This document shows, in pieces, positions 42,801-57,800 of a DNA stretch of 64,000 bases. Every line of letters starts with the position of its first letter. Position 1 is the first letter of the stretch. The position numbers and the translations under genes are program-made. The notes beneath the pieces are model-generated. The model had not been told where the DNA came from, ran no database searches, and was given only the letters and a program-made list of their open reading frames with translations. The stretch is from Actinostola sp. cb2023. Lineage: Eukaryota; Cnidaria; Anthozoa; Actiniaria; Actinostolidae. The stretch is taken from positions 246,501-310,500 of the forward strand of contig JAUJYZ010000439.1 of assembly GCA_033675265.1 (NCBI GenBank). Direction: 5' to 3'.

Positions 42801-45800
42801 TGGCACTTAAGGCAGTTGGTGAACTGTTTGCTGTAAGTAATAATGCAATTCTATTCGGCCATTATTCAAACCAAACTGCTAAGCTTATTGCCTAGACTGC
42901 TGTAGGTCTATGCCTTTAATTTTTGCCTTGGATTTAGTTGACACACCAAAGCTATCTTATTTTGTGGCAATCTACCTCAAGAGTGTCATCTCTGAGTATT
43001 CAGTATCTTTGAAATTTTTTTGAAAATTAATTCATGGCTGAAATGTTTCTAAGCTGATGAATAATTTATTAGATCACTGAACTTTTGTGGATTTCAAGCC
43101 CAGCAGATTTGTGTTAGAAGCAATTTTGTTACAAATCTCATGGAGCAAGAGTGTAGCAATTCCTTGAGTAAGAATTATTCTAAATTGAATAGAATCTTTG
43201 ATCAGAATTAAGGCTGTTAATCCATGTGTGACAGAGCCAGTGGATGTTAGCTTTTTGCTTCAAGTGCTATTTCCTGTTGTTTTTAAATATGTATAGACAA
43301 CAATCAGTAGAGTTGTATTAGAATGAGAACTTGAGGAACCACTGAAGTCATTGCTTGGAAATTTAGCTTTTGAAATTCACTTCATGTGACTTCATTTTCC
43401 ACTTGGCAGAATAAAAGAATCAGAATTTTTTGGTATATTATTGATAACTTATAACAATAGCAGGTTGCTTTATACTAATCTATGAATACGCTGTAGCATA
43501 TTATTGATGAAAGAATAAGGTGTTGATGGTGTAGTTCATTGTCAGAGAAATCCGCTTTCCTTTCAAGGTAAAAATGAGCACTTCCCAGTCAAAACAAACT
43601 ACACCTGATGTTGAAAAATGTAGGACAGAAATTTTACCATATTGTAACCTTCTGTTTTCTGTATAAATTGTCAATTTACAGGAGTATTTGGAATAGGCGA
43701 TGAACATTCACCTAACTTGTCTCGTTTATCTTTAGAAACACTTTCATTTCTCATTATATATACTAATGTTCTGTTGATGTTCATGTAGGCCTAGGACTGT
43801 GTCAATAATTAGGTTGATATGCCGAGCACTATTGAGTATTCCATTGATAAGTCATTTTAGATAATATAATATTTAGGTTCAGTTTTATAATGAGACTTTT
43901 TATTGATGGCTTCCAAATAAGATAATATGGATTGTTGCTTTCATAGGAAATAATTGTCACTCACTGAAAGTGTAAGGAGGAGTTTCTAACAATCTGTGAT
44001 AGCTATAAATAAGCTCTACATGAAGCAGGAACAGAGTCAACATACACTTGCACTGAAACGTTTCAGCATTTATGAATACTAATATGTTTCATTTCTGTAA
44101 TCAATAATAATTTGAATGCCAGTGTTGTCATACTTGCAAAATAGTTTTTAACATATCATGTCAAACATTGAGTGATATTTTATTTATTTTTATTTTTATT
44201 TTTATTGTTATTATTATTAATATTTTGGGAGCAATTTCTTCGTGATATATCTCTGCAAGACATGATAAAGAATGATGTATATTACTTATTCGTACTAATG
44301 ATCGCTGTCTTCTCTAATTATGAAAGTCTGTGCTTCAGCTCATTTTATTCTTAGATTATATTGTTTTAAGGTAAAGACCTTTCCTGAATAGATAAACAAA
44401 AGCTTTTTAATATGAAAGCCTTGTGATGAAGAATTCATCAGCTTCTGACGTCTGAAACACGGATTTCTTCATGAAGATTTTTAATCCACAGGTTCAATAT
44501 TTTGAATTACACATTAAGCTTGAAATGTGAAAACAAGATCTTTATCAGCTTACTCATGTAGCATTAATACAGTATGTTTTCCTTTTATACAATCAAGTAC
44601 ATCATTCTAGCTGTATTTAGTAAAGGGGGACTATTGCATTAATCGTTCAAAATTTGATTTAGCTGAAACTTCACTGAATAATGTCAAAGACCCATACAAT
44701 CACTGGTTTGTTTTTTTCTCAGACATTCCAATGGGAAGTAATACATTTTTATGAATCTTTAGAGGTGTTAGTGACGTCACATACTCAACCCAAACAATCA
44801 ACATGGCTTCACTCCATACATTTGTTCATGTTTAATGTCTTGAATTATTTTATTTCTATGAAGCTAAACGTTTGTGTGAAGGAGTTTTCTTACATTATTT
44901 GTGCTTAGGATTGATTGTTTGACCAGTTTTCTTCAATGCAGAGCTGTTATCTGAACAAACCGTTCAGATATTTTGATCACAAAATACAAAGAAATGTATG
45001 GAGCTGAGTTTGGGTTGAGTAAGTGACGTCACTGACACCTCTAAAGATTCATAAACATATAGCACTTCCCTCTCCAATATTGAGAAAATATTTTAACTAG
45101 TGATTATAAGACCCTTCAAGATTATTTCAGTGAAGTTTCAGCTAAATCAAATTTTTAGCGATTTACGTCTTAGTCCCCCTAAAGGACTTGTTATTTAAAT
45201 CTTACTACTTTATCAGAATGACTACAATAATTAGTAGCTAACTGTACATGTATCTCAAAGATATGCAACTGTATAATCGTGTAGCAGTGAAAATTCAAAA
45301 ATGTCTTGTCTGAACATCTGACAATAAATTGGTTGATTTTCTTTGCTACAAGGTTTCAAATTAACTTGTATGTGACTTGTACATGTGCAGTTAAAAATGA
45401 TTCTTTTCATTTCAATTTTATCAATATGTCAATTTATAATTATGATTGATAGTCTGATGACAATAGCAAATTGGTTATCAATATCACTGCAGTTCGTCAT
45501 GTTGCTGACAGTGCTCACCCCTTCTTGTGCCATATGTTTATAGTTTACATGTCTGTTAAGCACATTAGAACTTTTGTATAATACGCTATATAATTAATAA
45601 ATTAAATATTATTATTTATTTATATGTTATACTGTTATATGTTCATTTTATTATAATATTATTTGAGGACCTCCCTGAAAACCATGTCAATTTGATGGGC
45701 GCTTGCTTCCTCCTTAAAGATTAAATATTATTATTATTATTATTATTCATTATTATTATTATTATATGTAAGCTTCAATCGTAGCAGTTACGGTATTCAC

Positions 45801-48800
45801 ATACATTATTATTAACTGAAGTATAAATGTTTAGATAATTTAGATAGCGCTTTGAGCACTAGAAAAAGCGCTTTATAAATTTTATTATTATTTATATATA
45901 AATTCCTATCTAACCCAAATAAGACTTCATAATTTGAATTGAGATGGCTGAATGCAGGTGGTTTCTCTAATAAGATAAGAATGTGCCAATAATATTCATG
46001 TAAAGGCATAGAATTAATCCATAATTTACACTAGACATCTGTTTTTAAAAAGAGAATATTGTGTTCCATTTGAGAACTGTGCAGTTTAGAAGCGCTTTAG
46101 AATATTTTAATAGTTAAGGCGCTATATAAATGTTATTTATTATTATTATTATTATAGTTTGACATTTTTTTTTTTAATAAAATAAAAAACAATCCAATAT
46201 ATTTGATAGCTACATTTGCCCCATGAATAGCAAAGCTACAGCTACAGCTAGGGGTCTCACACATACAATAATCATATACAATTGGGTTAAAAAAGCAGTG
46301 TTAATAATTTTGCTTTGGGCAGTGCAGAAATAGGGAGACGATACCATCAGGCATGATAGATGATGATGGTCTGCTTTAAAATCACACATTATTGCATCAT
46401 TTTTATTCATTGGATAAGACTTATCTGGTGGATAGTGCTATTCACCTTTTGTGCAACCAGGGTCATGACTCTATTTAAACTGCTAAACTGGATCATTGTC
46501 CCTGTTAAAATATAGAATTAAAAAAAACTGAATGAAAAACATCTGACATTAGTGCTATTCACCTTTTGTGCAACCGGATCATTGTTCCTGTTAAAATATA
46601 GAATTTAAAAAAACTGAATGAAAAACATCTGACATTATGTTACCGTGTGCCTCTCAAAAGTGTGAATACCATTAATGTATCGACAGAGTACTGTTGCTGT
46701 TATTAGCCAATCAGCTTCTATCCTGATAGTCACAGTTGTTTGTTGTTGTACTGTAATGTTTATTACATGTTGATTTTGTCTGGCAGATCAATCAGAGCCA
46801 GGCATGCTGTCTGAACACTACACTGGTGACCACGGCCATCCTGTAGTACCCTACTACTTACACGGTGGTAGACCAGAAGTCCCTCTTTTTATACCAAGGG
46901 CAGGCCCTCTTCCTGGACCACCACCTTTACTAGGATCTAAACGAGATGGTGCAGATCCTCATGGAGTGTCGCCATTCTTCCAAGGAGCATATCCCCCTCC
47001 ATCGGTTAGTCTTAAACACTATTTAAGGCCGGTTACACTGTTAAAGTATCTTTGACCAAACTGCATTTTGATCAAACTCTTTCACTGTGTATAAAATAGC
47101 TTTGATCAAACACTCTTTTCTTTGATCTTTGATCACAGATTTTCAAAGGCATCACATCTATCTACTCACAATATTACACTAGAATAGCTTGAATTGTGCT
47201 GTACAATGGCACTGGTATCGAATGGTCAAGGTGAGACTTCGCGAGACTCCGAGACAAGGCATGTTTTGCTAGCCCGAGACGCGTTTTCACCGATTTCCTT
47301 TGTTTTCAAAATTCGAGACTCTGAGACAGTTTTTGTGAAAAAACGAGACTTCGAGACTTGCGAAATTTGACCAAAATTTTGCGAGACTTTGACTTTTTGC
47401 GGGGACCATTCGACACCCCTAGGATAGTAGCTAATCACAAGACAACAAGGTCACAAAAACTTTGATCAAAGTAATAATAATTAAATAATTTATTAATTTC
47501 TATTGAGCAAAATTACATGACAATGATCTAATGCGCATTATTATTCAAACTTCATACACTGTACTAAATTGTGGCTTCTGATTGGCTAAAATCGATCACG
47601 TGATCATGTGTCATCTGATGATAATGTACGACCGTGCGTCTGTTACAGTTTTACGCACGGTGCAGCGGTGTCATGACGGCTGTTGATCCTGACAAAGACA
47701 GGTTTAACCAACTAGCTAAAGAAGAAATAGACGAAATAATAGCAGGTGCGCAGCCTAAAATGACTGTTCATCAAACTCGTTGTGGAGTTTCAGTGATGAA
47801 GGTAAAAAACGAACCTAATTATTATTCAAAATAAGCAAAATAATTTGCCGTCGGCCTCGGCTATCAGTCTGTTATTGTTCGTTGAGTGAAGAAGCTCAGA
47901 GCTTAAAAATGATGAATGAAACTTGCCTTGTTATGACATAAAAACAAAAAAATATCCAGCAGAAGCGTCGGAAGCTCTAGCTAATTTATATATTTTTGCT
48001 ATTAAAATTATATTTTGAACATTTTACAACTGCAGTGTATTCAGTTTGAATAATAAATGGGTTAGAGACTTCTAGTTCGTGCTTTACCGGCAAATAGACG
48101 CACTTGCTGGCTGTAGAATGAACCCGAAATTCTTCATACTGCACTCGGCTACGCCTCGTGCAGTATTTGAATTCTCGTTCATTCTACAGCCAGCGCGTGC
48201 GTCTATTTGCCAGTAAAGCACTCACATCAGTCTCTAACCCTTGATTACAATTCAAATCTAAGACTTCTAAAAAACCTAAACCTAACAGTTGATAATAGTA
48301 TCGTTATAGTATCGTAATAAAAACATTTCGATCAATGACTTTGACAGTGTAAACCAGCCTTCAGAATACAGAGTAGTGTAATATAGAGTTACCTGTTATC
48401 TATCTTCGTCGCGCCTATACGAGGTGCATCAGGCCTGAAAGTAATATAGCGTAGTGTCAACTTATTTTGTTCTGTCTTAAAGATGATAGATTCTCCTGAC
48501 CTTCACTTTGAAACATGGAGACAGCAGCGTGCAGTAGAACATTTGCGACAGCAACAAGAGCGACAGGTACTGAAATCCAACAGTCCTTTTTTTGCAAGAG
48601 TATCAATGTCGTTACTGTATGAGGTGCAAAAGTCTCAGCACCCTGCTTTTTTCATTACAATCATTCATTCAGTATTCAACCAGTATTGCTTGATTGTTGA
48701 CTGACTAATATTAATATAATAATAATAATAAAGAACTTTATATAAGTGTTAAAGCATTAAGCGTTTCTACTAAATAACATGATAAGTGATCTCTGATCAA

Positions 48801-51800
48801 AATTTAAATTCTCCTCCAGGATCTTTAAATTCCATTGGAGAATTTCTAGTTTGATCACAAGTCACTTACATTGTTTTTCTACGGACACCTTCAATTATTA
48901 TAACATAGATGCATTCTGGGAAACAGTGGGTGTTCATGTTAAGAAAGATTATTGTTTGTGTTGTTCCAGGATGGACCACTGTCATCCATATCAGGACGAT
49001 CTGACTGTGCGTCACCCCAAAATAACACCCCAGACAAAGAGAAGAGTAAAGATGGTGGTGCAAGCGAGTCCCACGAACACATCCCCATGGGACACAGAAT
49101 GTTTTACTACAATGAGAATAAGCCGTCGTCTTGTCCTGTCCATGGACACTCCCCAGGGGAGTCTCACCATAAACACAGTTCTGGTAGAACGGACCAAATA
49201 CCTGTATCAAAGCCAGACAGACCAGAAGAGTTCAACCGTATATTCCTACCACCTCACCCTGACGGTGCCGCACTAATGCATCCATACTTAGTCCATGGGT
49301 CTAGAGATGGACCATATGGTCCTCACCATTTAGGGGAACGGCAGGCTGAACTATATAGAGAAAGGGAGAGACAGGTGACAACTAAATCTTGCTTTCCTTT
49401 AAAATTAAATTACTACAGCTAACACCGGTCCATATTATTCCGACTTGTCCATTTAAATCCGACCTTTGGGGTCAGGATACTAATGATTAGGGCTTTTCCG
49501 CTGAAACCAATAACGGTTGGGTATTCACGCGAGGATGTCCTAATGACTAGGTAATCCAGGGGATTGTCACTGCCGATTCACCCAATGATCAGGGGAATTG
49601 ACTGTAAAGACCTTTCCATAAGCTAAACGATTGCAAATTCCCTTACAGATAGGGTAATAAACAAATGAAAAACTGGTCACGGTACTGAAAGTAAATAGAG
49701 AAAGAATTACTGTGTAAGTTAATTATCGAGTGTAATCATGATTACGAGGATAGCTTTAATACCCAAACTGTTATTGAGCGTCTTCCACGATAGTCGGCAA
49801 CCAAAAGTCGGCAACCAAATTACAATTTCCACCAGATCTAGAAGTCTTTTTGCCTCTATTCTTCTTGCACATTGTGAAAATAAAACGGGCTAACTTCTAA
49901 AATTATTTTCTTAGACGCAATTTGACGAGCGTCTTCTAAACTGCGACATACATGAAATGTTCGTGCTTCACCGGCCTACGACTATCGGCATGCATGCGGC
50001 GAAACACATTGATCTGATTGATTCTGTAAACCAGCATTACGAACTTTACCAAAAACAGTTTTATTTCTGCCAAGTTGAATATGATTGAGAGAGAATTTCC
50101 CAAAACGTTTTTGACATGTTTTGAAGGCTTTGCGTGGTTTGTAGTTGATAGAAGCTTATCGTCTATCGTCAGCGAACGCCTGGCTATATTATCGTATGTC
50201 AAATGAAATATATAACTCTCGTTAACGGCAGACGAGAGCGATCCAAAAAGAAAAGAAAACAGGATCGGACTTTAAGAAAGTCTAGTTTATTCTTGTAAAT
50301 CCAGAGTATTGCTACATAACATAAAAACGTGATGCTACATGTACATCGATTTCAAACTATTTTCGTAGCCATCAAGTACTTCATGTAGCCCTTTTGATTA
50401 GGGATTATTCACTGCCAGCCCTTTTGATTAGGGATTATCCGGGGGGGGGGGGGGGGGGGGGGGGTACTCCCCTATATACGCTATACGGGTATGTGCCGCG
50501 GGATAGGGTATGGTTTTTGAGCTCCCAGGTCTGGGGTAGGGTATCGTTTTTTGCCTTTTTAGGCTGGGATCGGGTACGTTTTGGTCTGGTATAGGGTATG
50601 GTTTCCGCAATAACGCCACTATCAGTCGCTATCAATTTACATATCCCTTTAGCACGCTTTCAATCTGGATAGGGTATACATTTTTAAGCTTTAGTCTGGG
50701 ATAGGGTGTACATTTTAAAGCTTTAGTCTGGGATAGGGTATGGAAAATCAAAATTTTAGGTCTGGGATAGGGTCAGGGTTTTGAGGTGTCCGCGGCACAC
50801 CCCTACCCAAAAATACCCTTAGTGCCCCCTGGCGTTTCGAATATTTGTTTTGATTCATTCGCTGCACCACGTGAAACGTGACACATGCAAATTAGTCCTG
50901 GCAATAAAACCGGTTTGACAGGAAGTGAACTCTAAAGCGAGGCTGCCCGTTGGAGATGTCTCGAGTGGCCATTTGTGGAGTGAACTTTCTCAACGATATA
51001 GTACGATCGATAGTACGAAATTACTCTCTAATCGTGTTCTGTTTCAAAACCTCTGGCACCCAGGGTATAACTCTGCGGACTAATTTACGCTTGAGCATAT
51101 TATCGTGTTTTCTCAAACAGACCCAATATCTAAAGAAATGTTCTATATCGGTTTATTTAAAACGATCTCACCAGCCCCCAATCAAGCAATCAAAAGGGCT
51201 GGCAGTGGAAAATCCCCAATCAAAAGCGTGAATCAAAAGGGCTACATGTGGTACTATACATCTGATCAGAGAATAACTACTGGGACAGGATATCGAGCAA
51301 AAAATCCCCAATCGAAAGGGCTGGCAGTGAATAATCCCTAATCAAAAGGGCTGGCAGTGAATAATCCCTAATCAAAAGGGCTGGCAGTGAATCATCCCTA
51401 ATCAAAAGGGCTGGCAGTGAATAATCCCTAATCAAAAGGGCTACATGAAGTACTGTCAGTACTTGATGGCTACGAAAATAGTTTGAAATCGATGTACATG
51501 TAGCATCACGTTTTTATGTTATGTAGCAATACTCTGGATTTACAAGAATAAACTAGACTTTCTTAAAGTCCGATCCTGTTTTCTTTTCTTTTTGGATCGC
51601 TCTTGTCTGCCGTTAACGAGAGTTATATATTTCATTTGACATACGATAATATAGCCAGGCGTTCGCTGATTGACAGTTTTGATCAGACGATAAGCTTCTA
51701 TCAACTACAAACCACGCAAAGCCTTCAAAACATGTCAAAAACGTTTTGGGAAATTCTCTCTCAATCGTATTCAACTTGGCGGAAATAAAACTGTTTTTGG

Positions 51801-54800
51801 TAAAGTTCGTAATGCTGGTTTACAGAATCAATCAGATCAATGTTTCGCCGCATGCATGCCGATAGTCGTAGGCCGGTGAAGCACGAACATTTCATGTATG
51901 TCGCAGTTTAGAAGACACTCGTCAAATTGCGTCTAAGAAAATAATTTTAGAAGTTAGCCCGTTTTATTTTCACAATGTGCAAGAAGAATAGAGGCAAAAG
52001 ACTTCTAGATCTGGTGGAAATTGTAATTTGGTTGCCGACTTTTGGTTGCCGACTAATCGTGGAAGACGCTCAATAACAGTTTGGGTAAGCTATCCTTGTA
52101 ATCATGATTACACTCGATAATTAACTTACACAGTAATTCTTTCTCTATTTACTTTCAGTACCGTGACCAGTTTTTCATTTGTTTATTACCCTATCTTTAA
52201 GGGAATTTGCAATCGTTTAGCTTATGGAAAGGTCTTTACAGTTAATTCCCCTGATCATTGGGTGAATCGGCAGTGACAATCCCCTGGATTACCTAGTCAT
52301 TAGGACATCCTCGCGTGAATACCCAACCGTTATTGGTTTCAGCGGAAAAGCCCTAATCATTAGTATCCTGACCCCAAAGGTCGGATTTAAATGGACAAGT
52401 CGGAATAATATGGACCGGTGTTAGCTATAATAATAATGATGATTGATGATAATACTGATAATAATGATGATTGATGATAATAGTGATAATAATGATGATT
52501 GATGTAATAGTGATAATAATGATGATTGATGATAATAGTGATAATAATGATGATGATGATAATAATGATGATTGATGATACTACTAATAATAATGATGAT
52601 TGATGTAATAGTGATAATAATGATGATTGATGATACTACTAATAATAATGATGATTGATGATACTACTAATAATAATGATGATTGATGATAATAGTGATA
52701 ATAATGATGATGATGATAATGCATCTCCCTATGTAACACGCGCAATATAAATATTAAATTATTATTAAATTATTAATAGTGATAATGATGATGATGATAC
52801 TACTAATAATAATGTCTTGTGGGTATTTATGGTGCATGTGTAGCCTTTAATTCTCTGCATTGTTGGTTTGCATGTGACATCATGGCAGCCATGTTGGTAC
52901 CTGATAACAAAGCATTCCTCATTAGCTTGTCTTGTTTGAACCACCAACATGGCCGCTACATCTTTGCTCTCTAAATCTCCAGGGATTTGATTGCAAACCA
53001 GCAATTTTTGCCATTGTTCTTGATTGTGTCGTGGTGTCTGTATTGCAACTATTGATTAGTGCTGTGAATGTCGAATAATTTAAACAATAAATCAATGTTC
53101 CATTAGGAGATGATGATGCATCAACGAATGATTATTGATCAGAGAGAGCACCTTAAAGCTCGCGAAGAGGAGTGGCAACGCCGACAGCAGCGTCTCCGTC
53201 AAGAAAAGGAAGAACATCAACGAGAAATGGTGCAGTACAGACACCAGATATTACAGCAACAAAGAGAGATGGAACAACCCAGACGTGGTGACCAGTCAGC
53301 ACTAGATCCTAGAAGGGCTGATCAAAGACAACTTGATCATAGAGAAAGGGGTGACAAGGTAATAACGTTAGAGAGTTTCCTGTGTACTATAGAAGTTTGG
53401 CAATGGGCAACTCATGTTCTTATTTGGACATCAGAATTTGAAAATGAAATGAATGCTCTCCACCTTGTTGTGTCCTGAGAAAGAGATGCCCCATTGACTA
53501 AATTTGATTTTTTTTTTTTGTTACAGAGTCCTCTAACTAATGAAAGACCTAAATCCGATCTTCCCCATGAAAATGAAATGTACAGACACTATCCATTCCA
53601 CCCAGCCTTCCACCCACTACCACATGACATCAGGGCAAGACACCCATTCACAGACTTCCACAGAAAAGAGGGAGAGATGCCAAGAAGTGCGATGGAAGCC
53701 CTGAAAGATGGACGAAATCCTCATATTCACCCTTTTGCTTTCCACGACCCACATTATCAACCGTTCTCAGATCCATACCCTTTTCACCGAGATAGCAGAG
53801 CCCCTGCAGGGTCCTCCATGTCTGACAGGATATTTACAGAGTCAAGATGGAGTGCACACACAAGACCAACTTTCATGAATGGAGACTTAAGATCAGTGGG
53901 TAAGTGGACTTGTTAGACACACAATAAATAGCAATACTGGAAGTACAGTATACATTAATGTATGATCCTGACGCAAACAGTAAGGTTTCCCAAGAGGCTC
54001 GATGTTTCCCGAGGCAAAGCCAAGACAGGGAAAACAAAACCTGCTGTTTCCCTTGGGATTTAGACATTAAGTGTATACTAATATAGCAAAATGTTGTTGT
54101 TCCTTCGATAGTTTGACAAGTTAACTGAGAGTGAGTAACAACAGCTTGCCCACCACCGTACTTTTCTTAAGAAAAAAGTCAAATTCGGTCGCCAATAACT
54201 TTCGCTCTATTCATCGAAATTACTTCAAAATTTCAATTTTCGCTAACTTTGGTGTGCTCTTTTCAAATATAATATATTTTTGTTGGATTAAAATGTCACG
54301 CAAGACCTGCAAACTCCCCATTCCTGTAGTCAGTGTACATCTACACTTTGACTGATTGCTGTATTATGTTTTGTAGAGATGCATCAGCCTGAGATAGCCA
54401 AGAAACTATCAGAGGAACTAAGTTCTCAACTAAAGAAAGAAGGTTTAGATGGAGATCTATTGACACAGCAACCAATCAGAGTCAAACATCATGATAGAGC
54501 AAAGCTCAGGTTTTTAGAAGGTCTAGGGCTTGTTACATTGCAGAAGAAAAAAGGTAGTGAATACATTTTAATAACAGCCCAGGGGGGTACTCCAGTCTCA
54601 GCCCAGGGTGTACTCCAGTCTCAGCCCAGGGGGTACTCCAGTCTCAGCCCAGGGGGTACTCCAGTCTCAGCCCAGGGGTACTCCAGTCTCAGCCCAGGGG
54701 GTACTCCAGTCTCAGCCCAGGGGGTACTCCAGTCTCAGCCCAGGGGGGTAGTGTACTCCAGTCTCAGCCCAGGGTGTACTCCAGTCTCAGCCCAGGGGGT

Positions 54801-57800
54801 ACTCCAGTCTCAGCCCAGGGGTACTCCAGTCTCAGCCCAGGGGGTACTCCAGTCTCAGCCCAGGGGGGTACTCAGCCAGGGGGTACTCCAGTCTCAGCCC
54901 AGAGGGGGTGCTCCAGTCTCAGCCCAGGGGGTACTCCAGTCTCAGCCCAGGGGGTACTCCAGTCTCAGCCAGAGGGGTACTCCAGTCTCAGCCCAGGGGG
55001 TACTCCAGTCTCAGCCCAGGGGGTACTCCAGTCTCAGCCCAGGGGGTACTCCAGTCTCAGCCCAGGGGGTACTCCAGTCTCAGCCCAGGGGGTACTCCAG
55101 TCTCAGCCCAGGGGGTACTCCAGTCTCAGCCCAGGGGGTACTCCAGTCTCCAGTCTCAGCCCAGGGGGTACTCCAGTCTCAGCCCAGGGGGTACTCCAGT
55201 CTCAGCCCAGGGGGTACTCCAGTCTCAGCCCAGGGAGTACTCCAGTCTCAGCCCAGGGGGTACTCCAGTCTCAGCCCAGGGGGGTACTCCAGTCTCAGCC
55301 CAGGGTGTACTCCAGTCTCAGCCCAGGGGGTACTCCAGTCTCAGCCCAGGGGGTACTCCAGTCTCAGCCCAGGGGGTACTCCAGTCTCAGCCCAGGGGGT
55401 ACTCCAGTCTCAGCCCAGGGAGTACTCCAGTCTCAGCCCAGGGTGTACTCCAGTCTCAGCCCAGGGGGGTACTCCAGTCTCAGCCCAGGGGGGTACTCCA
55501 GTCTCAGCCCAGGGGGTACTCCAGTCTCAGCCCAGGGGGTACTCCAGTCTCAGCCCAGGGGGTACTCCAGTCTCAGCCCAGGGGGTACTCCAGTCTCAGC
55601 CCAGGGTGTACTCCAGTCTCAGCCCAGGGGGTGCTCCAGTCTCAGCCCAGGGTGTACTCCAGTCTCAGCCCAGGGGGTACTCCAGTCTCAGCCCAGGGGG
55701 TACTCCAGTCTCAGCCCAGGGGGTACTCCAGTCTCAGCCCAGGGTGTACTCCAGTCTCAGCCCAGGGTGTACTCCAGTCTCAGCCCAGGGGGTACTCCAG
55801 TCTCAGCCCAGGGGGTACTCCAGTCTCAGCCCAGGGGGTACTCCAGTCTCAGCCCAGGGGTACTCCAGTCTCAGCCCAGGGAGTACTCCAGTCTCAGCCC
55901 AGGGGGTACTCCAGTCTCAGCCCAGGGAGTACTCCAGTCTCAGCCCAGGGAGTACTCCAGTCTCAGCCCAGGGGGTACTCCAGTCTCAGCCCAGGGGGTA
56001 CTCCAGTCTCAGCCCAGGGGGTAGAAAAATTGGTTTAGAAAAATTGTGGGAGGGGGAGGGAGTTGCCTTTATTTTATATTTGTGGGGCATTTGTTTGGGG
56101 GAGGGGGGAGGGGTTAATTTATTATGGCTTCATTCACACCTCTCCATCACATTTTGAGTGGAGTCCTTACTCTCTGGAAATCTCAGCATAATGGCCTGTG
56201 CTTCACTCTATTCATTGATATGCATTGTTTCTTTCCTCTTCTTCTTTCCCTCTCTCTTCTCCTCCTACTTAATCTAATTCCATTTCACTTCATCTTATTC
56301 TAACTTGCTTCTTGTCAGTACTTCTCCTATTTTCTCCTTTGTCTTTACTCCTTTTCCTCTTATCTTATTCCATTGATTTGTTTTCTTGTTGACTTCATGA
56401 AACTCAAGATTGTAAAGTAAAAAGTGTCATAATGTTGTTCCAGAACTAACGCATGGGGATCCAGGTGTGAAGAGAAAATTTGAAAAGTCACCAATTCCTG
56501 TTATACAAGAAGACAAAGCAAGTACAGATAGCACAGGCCAAAGAGAGGAGGAAACAAGTAGCGAGGGAACGACTGATGTGGAAAGTTGTACTACAAGTAC
56601 CGACACAGAAACATCATCTATACAGTATACAGAGGTAAGATAGTTGTAACTACTGTTATTGGTGTTAAGCTGAAGTGAAATGGATTGGCACAAGATACAG
56701 ACAGACAGACACCTCTCTAGGCTGGACACCTTTGTTGGGTCCCTACAGGAAAGTTTTACTATAAGTTCACTCTCTCTAAGTTGGACACTGTGCCAGATAG
56801 CAAAAGAGTGTGTCTGCCTTGGAGAGAATTGAGAGTATTGCTCATTGTATGTCATGCTCCTAAAACGTTATTTACATGTATTATTATTATTATTATTAGT
56901 TGTTATTATTATTGTTATTGCTTATTGAGGTAATAACATATTTGAATATTGTTATTTAGAAAATCAAATTCATGTCAAGGCTTGGTCTTGTTCCACCGCA
57001 AACTAGACACGGTAAGACATGTATTGGTCTTGTAGATTGGACTTCTATTCTACCACCATTTGTATTACTGCGTGACCACCGAGATGGATGTCATGACTTG
57101 TAGTTGTCAAAGAAGCTGTGTTCAGTATATTTGGTGTTTGTGATGAACAGCCGTAACTTTCATCTGAGTGATCACTTAGTAAGGCAAAGAGTGGAAACAA
57201 CATGATGATGATGACAAACATGATGATGATGACAAACATGATGACAAACATGATGATGACAAACATGATGATGACAAACATGATGACAAACATGATGATG
57301 ATGACAATGATGATGACAAACATGATGATGACAAACAATGATGATGACAAACATGATGACAAACATGATGACAAATGATGATGATGACAAACAACATGAT
57401 GACAAACATGATGATGACAAACATGATGATGATGACAAACATGATGATGACAAACATGATGATGATGACAAACATGATGATGATGACAAACATGATGATG
57501 ACAAACATGATGATGACAAACATGATGATGATGACAAACATGATGATGATGATGATGACAAACATGATGATGATGACAAAAATGATGACAAACATGATGA
57601 TGATGACAAACATGATGATGACAAACATGATGATGACAAACATGATGATGACAATGATGATGATGATGACAAACATGATGATGATGACAAACATGATGAT
57701 GACAAACATGATGATGACAAACATGATGATGACAAACATGATGATGACAAACATGATGACAAACATGATGATGATGACAAACATGATGATGACAAACATG

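Noticed and set aside
49012..49276. Alternative frames across GSE1-like exon 7 on both strands
   Set aside because: Only the frame starting DGPLSSIS keeps phase with both neighbouring exons.
54774..56038. Two further long frames (416 and 376 codons) in the 23-bp minisatellite
   Set aside because: All three plus frames are equally open because the unit lacks stops; only the exon 10 portion is coding.
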